A DNA stretch of 64,000 bases from Glebionis coronaria (taxonomy: Eukaryota; Streptophyta; Magnoliopsida; Asterales; Asteraceae), in NCBI GenBank assembly GCA_025667525.1, contig CM046876.1, positions 528,714,538-528,778,537 of the forward strand, read 5' to 3'. Below, in pieces: positions 1-9,611 of the stretch (positions are counted from its first letter, which is position 1; each line of letters starts with the position of its first letter). The notes beneath the pieces are model-generated. The model saw only the letters and a list, made by a program, of their open reading frames with translations, was not told where the DNA came from and did not search any database. The translations under genes were made by a program, and so were the position numbers.

Positions 1-843
1 GGAGGTAGTTCACGTATTTGTAAACATTAGATTTCTTAGGGGCAAACGCTTTCTTCCATTGAATTCTCTTTTGTTTGCATTCTAAAAACACTTCCTCACC
101 GGTTTTCTGAGTTTATTTGTTGAAAAGACCATAAAGACTATTCATGTAAGCATAATTATATGGTTTTACAAACTCCTTATTGACAAGTGGTCGACTATCA
201 TCATCCCAAAGGGCGGTTTCTTCACTATCAACACTTACAGCATGCAATCAAGATCAGTCCTTTCAGTCTCATCAAGATAAAGACACGGGTTCGCAACTTG
301 AGCTTTGGCAAGGTACTCAGGACTTGCAAAGCTAGCTTGACCCTTAAACATCGACGGAGGTGCTAGCATTCTTACAGTTTGAATAGAATCATGCTTTTTA
401 TAAACAACTTTCTTCAAAAATTCGACTTGTTCTTCTAGTTTTGTTACTTTTTCGGTTTCTTTATCATATCTACTTTTGAAGTCTTGTTTTAACGCGTCTA
501 CCTCTTGTTTCTGAACCTCAAGAATTTTAGCAGAATTGGTAGTGGTCATAGAGAGCTTTTGTTCAAGTTCATTAACTTTCGTATTGGCAAGGTACGTTTT
601 TTGACGTTCATCCATTAAGAAAACATTATATTGACGCTTCTCTTTGGCTAATAACTCAAGAGTTGTATTATATTTGTTTTCAAAATCGTCATTTTGACTT
701 TTTAACGCACTACCCTTGTACCCCTCAAGCTCTTTGGTTTTCTGAAGGAGCTCATCTCTATAGCTTTCAGTCATCTCACTCGATTTGATAAGAGCAGCTT
801 TGCATTCTTCAAAATATTGAGTCAAACAAGAATGCTCGGTCAT
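1..843 (-). pseudogene. Copia-type Gag fragment, coiled-coil region, runs off the left edge
   Basis: The reading frame opens at the ATG at 843 and runs leftward for 202 codons to a TAA at 235-237. Much of it is heptad-like and rich in Glu, Lys and Leu (residues ~30-150), so it should form a long coiled coil. Near the end, a KKHDSIQTVRMLAPP-like stretch followed by an SPEYLAKAQ-like stretch resembles the middle of the coiled-coil Gag of Asteraceae copia elements (from memory). Past 235 the similarity-like reading continues in another frame (VDSEETALWDDD...) to a stop near 115, so a frameshift is likely. There is no protease or pol in view. The first ~12 codons lie inside the left arm of the inverted repeat. 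It is a decayed transposon gene, not a host gene; the lineage is inferred. Confidence 0.65.
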
Positions 844-924
844 AGTTTATTATTGTAACATTTATTAGAACGTTGTAATAGTTAGTTAAATAGTCGTGGT
901 TCACGGGCTTGGATTTAAGCTACT
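808..924 (+). repeat. Inverted repeat, left arm, outer part
   Basis: This stretch matches, in reverse complement, 10085-10203 with only a few differences. It holds the start of the Gag gene (ATG at 843, minus strand), an AT-rich leader and an LTR-like upstream segment. The arm is interrupted at 924 by NA-1 and resumes at 9612. Confidence 0.85.
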
Positions 925-1247
925 TGTTGGAAATACGTTTTTACGTATTTAGAAAGGATCGGTCACTCCAATAATATATTCAAGTAATAGGCTCGTGATC
1001 CAGTTTGTAAACATTATAGTCCATATAGCCCACATGTAGGGTGGGCTATATATACCCCCTCCTAGCATGTTAGGAGGGGTTGCTCATTTTCATTTTCTAC
1101 TTTCATTTAATAAAAATCACTTTCTCTCTCTACTTTTCTTTCCTCTCCTCTTTCTCTCTCTAGTTCTTCATCTTCTTCCTCCTCCTCCTCCATTCAATCA
1201 ATAGGTAAATCATAGTTTGTCAAATCCCAAGAAAACGTAGACCTTCA
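925..1247 (+). repeat. NA-1 5' LTR
   Basis: 323 bp, TG...CA termini. It starts with a short inverted repeat (AAATACGT...ACGTATTT), then two palindromes around a TATA box, then a CT-rich transcribed part. About 4-5 differences from the 3' copy were seen by eye, indicating a recent insertion. Confidence 0.93.
1026..1079 (+). promoter_or_regulatory. TATA box flanked by two palindromes in the NA-1 LTR
   Basis: Palindrome A (1026-1048) pairs TAGCCCAC with GTGGGCTA over a 7-nt loop. TATATATA lies at 1047-1054. Palindrome B (1056-1079) pairs CCCCTCCTA with TAGGAGGGG over GCATGT. B lies where a TATA-driven RNA would begin, so it may form a cap-proximal hairpin. The same layout occurs in NA-2, NA-3 and the inverted-repeat arms. 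Confidence 0.75.
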
Positions 1248-1266
1248 ATTGGTATCAAGAGCCATG
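1248..1266 (+). other. NA-1 primer binding site (initiator tRNA-Met type)
   Basis: ATTGGTATCAAGAGCCATG directly follows the 5' LTR. It is the common plant TGGTATCAGAGCC primer site with one extra A (TCAAGAGCC), shared with NA-3 but not NA-2. Confidence 0.85.
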
Positions 1267-1269
1267 TGA

Positions 1270-1785
1270 ATCTTAGGATTTGCATATTTTTTATCTTTTG
1301 ATTTGGTGATAAAAATCTTTTCTTTCAAAAATCTTTTCTAATCTTTTTGGTGTTGATTTTTTTTGATTTCACGTATTTTTTAGATCAATTTTATATTTTT
1401 CACAAACTCAATTCATCTTCTAGTAATATCATTTTTTTTACTTTTTTATATATCTTATTTCTTTATCTGGGTTTCTATATCATCGTTTCTATCAAACTTA
1501 TTGTCCAATCAAACCTGTCAAAACAGTCAAACAATCAATTTTTTATTATTTTTTATTTTTTATTTTTTTATCTATTGATTTGATTAAAAAATCTTTTCTT
1601 TTCTAAAAATCATTTTTATTAAAGTTTTTATTGGTCAAATTACTTTCACTTTTTTATCAGTTTCATCTTTTTCATCACTTTCGTTTTAAATCTATTTTTT
1701 TGTCCTTTTGTCCTTTCAAACAAATTATCAGTCCCATCCTAACGAATCAACTTTTCCAAACGAGCGGTTTTCCGAAAGAGCGGAA
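1270..1785 (+). other. T-rich leader of NA-1, no gene
   Basis: Long runs of T with few other bases. Open frames here encode only Phe/Leu/Ile-rich peptides expected from the base composition. NA-3 (46480-47040) and NA-2 (18720-19040, minus) have the same kind of tract at the same place. Confidence 0.7.
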
Positions 1786-2036
1786 TTATTCCGAACGAGC
1801 GTGTTCCGAACGAGCGTGTTCCGAACGAGCGTGTTCCGAACGAGCGTGTTCGGAACGAACGTGTTCCGAACGAACGTGTTCCGAACGAACGTGTTCCGAA
1901 CGAACGTGTTCCGAACGAACGTGTTCCGAACGAACGTGTTCCGAACGAACGTGTTCCGAACGAACGTGTTCTGAACGAACGTGTTCCGAACGAACGTGTT
2001 ACGAACGAACGTGTTCCGAACGAACGTGTTCGGAAC
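1786..2036 (+). repeat. 15-bp minisatellite in the NA-1 leader
   Basis: About 16 head-to-tail copies of GTGTTCCGAACGAAC (the first four end in GAGC), with single-base variants near the end. Since 15 is a multiple of three, frames stay open on both strands and give artificial CSERT- or FRTNV-type repeats. NA-3 has a 16-bp version of the same core, which would change frame at each unit, so coding is unlikely. Confidence 0.95.
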
Positions 2037-3253
2037 CAAGCATTTTTGATTCAAACATAACGGAACTCTACATTCACTCGACATCATCACCCACATCACC
2101 ACCCAGTCTCACACAACACCCTCAAACACACTCACTCTTCTCTCGACTCCAGACTCAACAAACTGATTTTTCAAAACACACTCGGTTCTCAAGACTCCTC
2201 AAACAACCTAGACTCGACCCTCATTCACTACACACTCGACTGAAAAACTCACAGACCCACGACAAATCCACCCAAAACTCAACGGCACCCAGATTCACAC
2301 AAAGTCTCGAAAAACCATAGACCCTCAGACTCTCGACTCAAAACCAAACTTCGACCAAAACCCACAGATCATCACACCAATCGACACAGACTCGAAAAAC
2401 AGAACACTCTCCCAGATCTCAGAAAAAACCCTCATCGATCAAGGGCACATAAACAAAACAGTAAGAATACCTACCCGAGACCTTAATTAAAAGATCTTGA
2501 AGTCCTTGTCTTCTACTTTCATCAACTCAAGTATCCTTTCAAGGATTAAAGATTAGATGGGTTTTGTGGTTTGATTAGATGTGTTATAATCAACGGATCT
2601 TGAAGCTGGTTTTGTTTTGGTGGCTGAAGAAAGAGATATTGTTGATAGCGATTAGGTTTAAGAGAATTAAAAGTGAAAGAGAGAGAGATAACAGAGGTTG
2701 GTGTTTTGTTTTGGTGTTTCGAGGTGAGAGCGATATAAGGGGCAGAAGAAACAAGATGGAGGTTTGAGGTTTTGCTTATTCTGTGAGAGAGAGAAACAGA
2801 AAAAGGGACGGAGTTATAGGAGTTACTATAAATAATGAAGTTGGCGGTAGGAATTAGGTTATGGGAAGTCTGAATTATTAAAGGGTATTTATACTGTACA
2901 CACACTTACACGTTTATGTTTGTATTGGACGCGTGTGATCAATTATACAATATATTGACACGCTTTCACGTACTTAATATCTGATTTTCTTTGGATAAAA
3001 TATTTTTGAGTGTGGATAGATAGTGGGTTCACATATTTTTATTATTACTTTGTTCAAAGTAAATGGAGTATTGAAACTATTTACGGGTATTGGTATTGAA
3101 AAAAAAAACACCGGTAAATATTTTTTTTTCAAACGAAAGGGCTTAATCGTCAACGCAATTTGCAAAGAGTTGAACCTTAGTCAACCTTCAAGGATTTCAA
3201 GCATCGTTTTATTTTACCAACCAAGGATCCAAGAATCTGTCATTGAACTATCA
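2037..3253 (+). other. NA-1 leader, AC/CT-rich then GA-rich, no gene
   Basis: The first part is rich in ACTCGAC- and CTCAACA-like words. From ~2670 there is a GAGAGAGAGATAACAG-type purine stretch also found in NA-3 (48310-48335). A motif shared by all three NA members lies at 2469-2502. No credible coding region. Confidence 0.55.
2469..2502 (+). promoter_or_regulatory. Conserved leader motif of the NA family
   Basis: ACCTACCCGAGACC followed about 9 nt later by AGATCTTGAAG. The same pair occurs at 48145-48176 in NA-3 and at 17980-18011 (minus) in NA-2, although the surrounding leaders differ greatly. The place between PBS and Gag suits an RNA packaging or dimer signal, but the function is unknown. 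Confidence 0.5.
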
Positions 3254-5522
3254 ATGGAATCGTTGAAATCGACATTTCAAGTGGGAGAATTGCATGAAGT
3301 GCAAGACAACGCTAGAGAAAGTGGTATAACTTCATTTCGAATGCTTAAGTCTCATCTTGTCACTCTTTCATGGATTCAAGGAGGGAGCGAATTTGTGACC
3401 ATCTTTGGTCAAGATCGTCATATATTCATCGACTCAATATTCACCACTTTGACCCAACTCGTCGAGCAACTCAACAATGAAAACTTTAATCACTCTGCAT
3501 CGGCACTTGCTTATAAGGCTCTTGTGACACAACTCACGCCTTTCCTCCAATTCAATATCATCAAGTCTGAAAGTTCAGTGATTTGGCAATCATTTCTTCG
3601 AGATACACATACCGAGCTTCGAGTTTTCCGTGATACTATATTGAAACTCATGACATCGGTCTCGTCTTCGATTTATGAAAGATCTCGACTTCAGCAAGCG
3701 TATGATAATGGAGTGCAAGAATCTATGATGCAGATGCAAGAGGAGAATGGTCATACGGTTGACAACTTGGAGCATACCGATGGCAAGAGCACGGAATAAG
3801 AAGGACAACATGATACCAGTGGCACGTCAGGGAATGTTTACGAGATCTCTTTTGATAACACCTTACCCGTTTATGACGAAGAGCCTGCAAACATTGTACA
3901 ATGAAATGTTGTTTATGATGTATATGCTGATGACATGCCGCATATTGAGCATTCTGAACCTAATTATGACAAACATGGGATGGAAAAGAGTGGTAGACAT
4001 ACCACTTCTGATTTATCCGATGTGAGTCATAATGGGGGAGACAGTGTTCAAAATGCTAAACATCATGATAATTGTCTTATAACTGTTCATTGACTGCTTC
4101 TGATTCCAAGATTAGAGAGCTCGAAACGATTGTAGCTCAACAATCAAAAGATCTTGAGGATGCCAAACTTGAATTTTCTAAGAAAACGGACAAATTTGAA
4201 GCATACTTTGAAAAACTTGAAAAGTCTAACGTTGTTCTTGAAAGAAAATTGGATCAAAAAGTTTTAGATTCTAAAGCTGAAAAGGATAATCTTTTGAAAC
4301 AAATTCAGTTACTAGAGTCTAAATTGGCATCCCAAGATGAATTGCTCAAAGAAAATGAGACCTTAAAAGCTCATGTTCAGGAAAAAGTTTTTTCTATAGC
4401 TGCGTTGAAAAATGAATTAAGGAAAAATAGAGGACCTAGTGTGGACACTAAGCTTGAAAAACCATCAATCTTGGGGAAACCGCCTACAAATCAGTTCGTC
4501 AGACAATCGTCTGTCAGACAACCTACTGCATTTAGATCCGAGCGACCACAATCCTCGAGACCGCGGTTTGCCCCCAAGTTGATTTGGTTCATTTTCCTAG
4601 ACCAGTCACTCCAGCAACTAGGCCCAATGTGATCAAAACAGCTTTGGCAAGACCTAATCACATGATTGCCTCTAGTTTCCCTAAAAATACCAAGACCACG
4701 TCTAAAACTAGTTCAAATGACGTTTGCCATAAATCTGGTCTAAGGGAAGCTATGCAAAAGACACATGTAAGAGATAGCAATGTCAAACCTAGTCAGATGC
4801 CTTCTAGATTACCCAACACTACTAACCGTAGCATGTCATCTCCTAGGAGCATCGATCAATCATCTAGGAATTACTCGGACATTAAATATGCTACTTGTAA
4901 AACATGTAGGAAATGTGTCTTTAGAGCCAATCTTGATTCCTGTATCAAAAAATTGCTTGATGAGGTGAACTCCCGTGCTAGACTTAAATCCCAGTGGGTA
5001 GCTAAAATCAAACCCATTGGTAAAATGTGGCGCCCCACTGGTAGAACTTTCACTCTTGTAGGAAACGAGTGCCCTTTAACTAGGATAGTCTCCGATTCTA
5101 CTAAGACTACTAGGGAGGAAATTGATAAAGATGATACATCACTTAAGCCTAAACTTAAGGTTTTCTATAAAAGGAAACGTTTGCCAGCTAAGACAAGTGA
5201 ATCATCTACTCAGGTCGACTCTGACACAAGTAAAGCCAACCGTGAACCCCCACGTGCTTCTATAATTGATATCGCTAACCCATACCAAAGCATGAAAATT
5301 CCTAATGAGAATGCAGGTACCAAATTTTATGTTCTAAAAGAACGAAGCGGTCTAATATTTGTATTCCGTTCAACTAAGGACACTCTTAGAGTTTGGTTGC
5401 TGAAGAAGCAGATATCGGAGAAACTAGTATCTCAGGGATTCATGGTTAAAGCTTACAAGGCTTACAGTCAGATCACATATTGTAACCCGTGCTTCAAGGT
5501 AAGGAAAGTTTATCACCGATGA
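3254..5522 (+). pseudogene. NA-1 Gag-like gene, broken
   Basis: The start is placed at the ATG at 3254 because the aligned Met opens the frames of NA-2 and NA-3. Parts, in order: a globular region with a GGSEFVTIFGQDRH-type stretch, an acidic linker, a long coiled coil (4090-4420), a Ser/Pro/Arg-rich basic segment, and a Cys cluster (CKTCRKCVF...DSC) near 4895-4950 followed by MWRPTGRTFTLVGNECP. From memory this last part resembles copia Gag/linker proteins of Asteraceae. Lesions: TAA at 3797-3799 where the relatives read TCA, TGA at ~3902, one-base deletions near 4083 and 4572, and a one-base loss near 5440 that removes the ancestral stop and lets the frame run into the hairpin array. No protease or pol follows. 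Confidence 0.8.
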
Positions 5523-6459
5523 TAAATTTATCCTTACAACGAGAAATTAATTTTTCTCGGACACGAGCTAAATTTAAAACTATTCAATGGTTTTAAGCTC
5601 GTGTAAAAATGGTGTATCATTAAATATCAGATGATGACCGATCTTCAAAGAAAGGAAAGTTTATCACCGATGATAAACTTATCCTCAAAACGAGAAATTA
5701 AATTTTCTCGGACACGAGCTTCCGTTAAAACTATTCAAAGGTTTTAAGCTCGTGTATATGGCGTATATTCACATTACAGTTTATGCTCCGTTCTTCAAAG
5801 GCGGGAAGGTTTATCGCCGATGATAAACTTATCCTAACAACGAGAAATTCATTTTTCTCGGGCATGAGCTTATATAAAAAACATTCCAAGTTTTTAAGCT
5901 CATGCACTGAGGCTTATAGATAAATTACAGTCTGTAACCCGTGCTTCAAATAAAGGAAAGTTTATCGCCGATGATAAACTTATCCTAACAACGAGAAATT
6001 AAGTTTTCTCGGGCATGAGCTAATATTAAAAACATTCGAAGTTTTTAAGCTCATGCACAATGACTTACAGTTACATGTCAGACTGTAACTCGAACTTCAA
6101 ATAAAGGAAAGATTATCTTTTATGATAACTTATCCTCATAACGAGAAATTAACCTTTCTCAGTCATGACCTTGTATTAAAACATTCAAAGTTTTAAGCTC
6201 AGAAAGGAAAGTGTCTTTTAAATAAGAGAACTTTTTCTCATAACGAGAAATTAACCTTTCTCGGTCATGAGCTTTCCGTTAAAACAGTCAAAGTTTTCAA
6301 GCTCATGAAAACGAATTCTAAGTAAATGTCAGCTTAGGACTCGTCCTTCAGATAAAAGGAAAGTTTATCGCCAATGGTAACTTATCCTTAACAACGGGAA
6401 GTTTACAACTTCTCGGACTTGAGCTCGCTTTTAAGATATTCAACATCTTAAGCTCAAGT
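5501..6459 (+). ncRNA. Tandem three-hairpin array of NA-1 (7 modules)
   Basis: Seven modules, each with (i) GTTTATC..GATAAAC after AAGGAA, (ii) CGAGAAATT..TTCTCG, and (iii) a longer stem such as ACACGAGC (5561-5568) with GCTCGTGT (5597-5604), GCATGAGC (5862-5869) with GCTCATGC (5898-5905), or ACTTGAGC (6417-6424) with GCTCAAGT (6452-6459). Stem changes are paired across modules. It lies where pol would be in an autonomous element. It is annotated as structured RNA because the element is transcribed as RNA; no independent promoter is seen. Confidence 0.75.
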
Positions 6460-6480
6460 AATTGGTGGTTTTCAAAACTA

Positions 6481-6543
6481 TGAACACAATTTTTCAAGAT
6501 TTTTTCAAAAGGTTTTTCTAAATCTTTTAAAATTGTGTGTTCA
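6481..6543 (+). other. Long hairpin after the NA-1 array
   Basis: TGAACACAATTTT at the left pairs with AAAATTGTG(TG)TTCA at the right across an AT-rich middle. NA-3 has it at 51935-51997, and NA-2 has a shortened form near 13737-13796 (minus). Confidence 0.55.
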
Positions 6544-9163
6544 AATATGTTTTGATAAAAAGAGCATGTCTTCTGGAATTGATAATATTTACGAACCTAG
6601 AAATGTCGTTCAATAATGACACGGGGTTGTAAATAAAGTTCGAGCAGAAGTTTAAACGATTTAAAACGTGCTCCATATGGTTTACTATTATTTCCGATAG
6701 TAACCCGCTTTTCACATTGAAGTCAAGCATTTCACCGGAAAGCTTTGACTCTACAATCCGAAGTTATCAACTCCACAATTCGAAGTTCGTTGCAATTGAT
6801 ATCTACATACTAGACGATGCGACTGCTCAAACGACGACTACAGCTCTTTAAGTAGAACACGGGTCAACAATTGAGGGGGAGCAATTGTCCAGCATTCAGA
6901 ATCTTTGATGCCGAAAGTGCCATAGTTCACAAGTTGGTGTCAAGACAACGATATCCATTGTTCATGTGGTGTAAAGGGGAAGATAATTTCAGAAGTTACG
7001 AGGAAGAACAACATTCGTGAACAAGAACCATGTGCTTCTTTCATATGATGTTCTCCATCATTCAGGTCCAACCTCGTAAATTGCTAATATTGTGAATTCA
7101 TTATCGTATATGATCTTTGCACATGATAAATATCTTACACTTGTGTTTAAAAGGTATTTAATTTACGTTTCAAGTAGACCCTCATTAATTTGAGGGGGAG
7201 CTTGTGTAACTCATGAAGATACTTGGCTTTGCATTTTTCTTCCCAAATTTTTTTAAAATGCTATTAAATCAATTGATATTAAAAACATCGATTGGGTTAA
7301 TATTTTTAATATGGGGGAGAAAATGTGATTTAATATGGGAAATGATTAATCACAAATGGTTTGACTTAACGTGCTAGCTCATCCCGACATGTGCGAAATG
7401 TTTTCGGATATCGTGGCATATGTTAAGGGGGAGCAAAATGGATTTGCAATTCAAAATTGATTTCATGGTGACATACACTTACCCAAAACATCGCTATTCA
7501 CGACAGTGAAGATTGTGGTGAAATAAGGATGGTAGGATAGGTTAAAGTCCAATGATTCCTCTTGAACCGGAGGAATCTTCCCAAGGACATTCCATAGCTA
7601 GAAATAGTAGTCCTTAGGAAAGATGGAGAGAGATTATGAACGTAGCTGAATGCCGACCAAGTACTTAAGTTAGCACTGGAACAATCACAACAAGGTGCTA
7701 GTGATGACGTATTGGTAAGCATTGAAGGGGTTGAATAATGAAAAAGAATTCTAAAGATAAAGGGTGTAAAGAAAGTAGCCCTCCTTACAACTTAGGCAGA
7801 AACCGGGTCAATTCATATGCTATTGAGATCATTTTTTAATGATTCTTGATATTGAAGATAGACATCATGGACCCAGTGATGCAAGGCACAACCCATCCCA
7901 GCTAACTCAGATATCTCTCAAAAGATATTTGTTTTAATCACACGGAGACAACGCATTATCTATTGATTTATTCACTCCGAATAAATTGGTATTGAAAAGG
8001 TGGCACTCCTCTCCAGCCTCCGATCACTAAAATCCAAATTGCACGATCGAGTCAAGAGCCATTTGAGATCATCAAATATCTCATTAGGACACACTTTCAT
8101 TATTCCTTGTTTGTTCACACAATGTGAAAAGTAAGAAAGATATTAAGAGTCCTACGCAAAATCTTCATGATCTAGCTTGAACATCCGAGTAATACGAAAG
8201 TATTCACAATGAAGATGGAAATCCTTCTTGAGCGAACATCAAAAAGCTCATGGTAGGTAACTTGTGCGATTCTTTATGAATCAAACTTGTGATAACTGGA
8301 AAGCAACAGTTGTTTAATTCTTAAATGAATTTAAACACGTTCCAGGCCTCTACGCAATATCTTAGTGATCTTGCCAAAACATTCAGAGTAAAACTATTAA
8401 GTATTTACAGTGATGAATGGAAATCCTTCTAGTGTTAACATCAAACAGCACTTGGTAGGTAACTTGCAAGATTCTATATGAATCAAGCTCGTGACAACTG
8501 GAAAGCAATGATGGTGCGGTTCTTAATTGAACTTCACTTGTTCCAGGAACATGAATTGACGACTTCAAATCATACGGATAATATTATTCAAATGATTCAC
8601 TCTTTACGTTGCAGTCAGCTTTGGACGGTCGAGTAAAGAGAACGGGTTTACCCACGAAATCTTGTCAGGAAGTTACTTAATTGAAACTATATGTCACAGG
8701 TACGATATCTAATATCGTCCAACGGTCTTCACCGACCGGAGGTAAAATGCTACCGAATTAGAATGAAATGTTAAAGGCCATTTCATCCGTGTATATGGTT
8801 TGTTGCTAACTGTCTTATGCAGCGTAACAAGAAGGTGGCATTGCGGTGTATAATCCAGAAGAAGTCGTCACCACATGCTTATACTACATACACTTAGTAC
8901 TTCAACAAATTCAAGAAAGTCTGAAGGTCAAGTCTTCCGCTGTATCAAACTCTGAAGCTTTTAAGAATTTAAAGGTATAAGTATGTGGAACATGAAGTCA
9001 CGAAGAGGCGAATATCACACGTGACAAATGCATAAGGTCAAGGCAAGAAAACATGCTCAAGACTTAAGTCAAAGATCACATCAAGCATATTCACAAGAAC
9101 AAGATCGAAGACTCAAGCATAGATGCTAGGTTTAAGATTTTGTAAAATGGTGTGACCTCCCTT
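6544..9163 (+). other. NA-1 conserved non-coding 3' half
   Basis: No sustained open frame, but the sequence is shared with NA-2 (10985-13735, minus) and NA-3 (51998-54409). It carries GGGGGAG tracts at 6875-6881, 7194-7200, 7313-7319 and 7427-7433. A ~190 bp segment is duplicated in tandem (8157-8343 and 8354-8544). Confidence 0.6.
8157..8544 (+). repeat. ~190 bp tandem duplication in NA-1
   Basis: Both copies run from a CAA.ATCTT.-type start through GGAAATCCTTCT, GGTAGGTAACTTG and AACTGGAAAGCAA to ..GTTCCA. They are diverged from each other, but the pair is present in NA-2 and NA-3, so the duplication is older than these insertions. Confidence 0.65.
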
Positions 9164-9164
9164 A

Positions 9165-9288
9165 GGGGGAGATTGTTAGAAATACGTTTTCCCAAAGAAA
9201 GTCTCAGTCACATCATTATTAGCATAGATCACGAGCTATAGACTATTTAGGAATTTGTAACTTGGAGTGACCTCCCTTAGGGGGAGAT
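9165..9288 (+). other. Doubled polypurine tract with a vestigial LTR start
   Basis: CTTAGGGGGAGATTGTT occurs twice, at ~9161 and ~9276. Only the second borders the real 3' LTR (9289). The first is followed by TGTTAGAAATACGTTTT and ~80 bp that look like a diverged, shortened LTR start (including ATCACGAGC, compare GGCTCGTGATC). The same arrangement is in NA-2 and NA-3. Confidence 0.8.
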
Positions 9289-9611
9289 TGTTGAAAATAC
9301 GTTTTTACGTATTTAGAAAGGATCGGTCACTCCAATAATATATTCAAGTAATAGGCTCGTGATCCAGTTTGTAAACTATATAGTCCATATAGCCCACATG
9401 TAGGGTGGGCTATATATACCCCCTCCTAGCATGTTAGGAGGGGTTGCTCATTTTCATTTTCTACTTTCATTTAATAAAAATCACTATCTCTCTCTACTTT
9501 TCTTTCCTCTCCTCTTTCTCTCTCTAGTTCTTCATCTTCTTCCTCCTCCTCCTCCATTCAATCAATAGGTAAATCATAGTTTGTCAAATCCCAAGAAAAC
9601 GTAGACCTTCA
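9289..9611 (+). repeat. NA-1 3' LTR
   Basis: 323 bp, same length and ends as the 5' copy, followed by the target duplicate CTACT. Confidence 0.93.

Larger units (their letters stand above)
925..9611 (+). mobile_element. NA-1: non-autonomous LTR retrotransposon, complete
   Basis: An 8,687 bp element with 323 bp LTRs at both ends, starting TGTTG and ending TTCA. It is flanked by the 5-bp direct repeat CTACT (920-924 and 9612-9616). A primer site for initiator tRNA-Met follows the 5' LTR and a GGGGGAGAT purine tract precedes the 3' LTR. Inside, in order: T-rich leader, 15-bp minisatellite, conserved leader motif, broken Gag gene, seven-module hairpin array, and ~2.7 kb of conserved non-coding sequence with several purine tracts. 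No protease, integrase, RT or RNase H motif is visible in any frame, so movement must depend on enzymes supplied elsewhere. The coiled-coil Gag, PBS type and multiplied purine tracts suggest a derivative of a Sirevirus-like copia element; this is inference. It sits inside the left arm of a large inverted repeat. Confidence 0.93.

Noticed and set aside
1631..2320. A 229-codon frame through the minisatellite giving CSERT-type peptide repeats
   Set aside because: The repeat length is a multiple of three, so several frames on both strands stay open. NA-3 has a 16-bp unit that would change frame at every repeat.
2466..2475. Splice donor (GTAAG) next to the leader motif
   Set aside because: Present in NA-1 and NA-2 but missing in NA-3, so not a family feature.
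5501..6459. CRISPR array
   Set aside because: Repeats are imperfect, made of three hairpins each, with no unique spacers of constant length, and the context is a plant LTR element.
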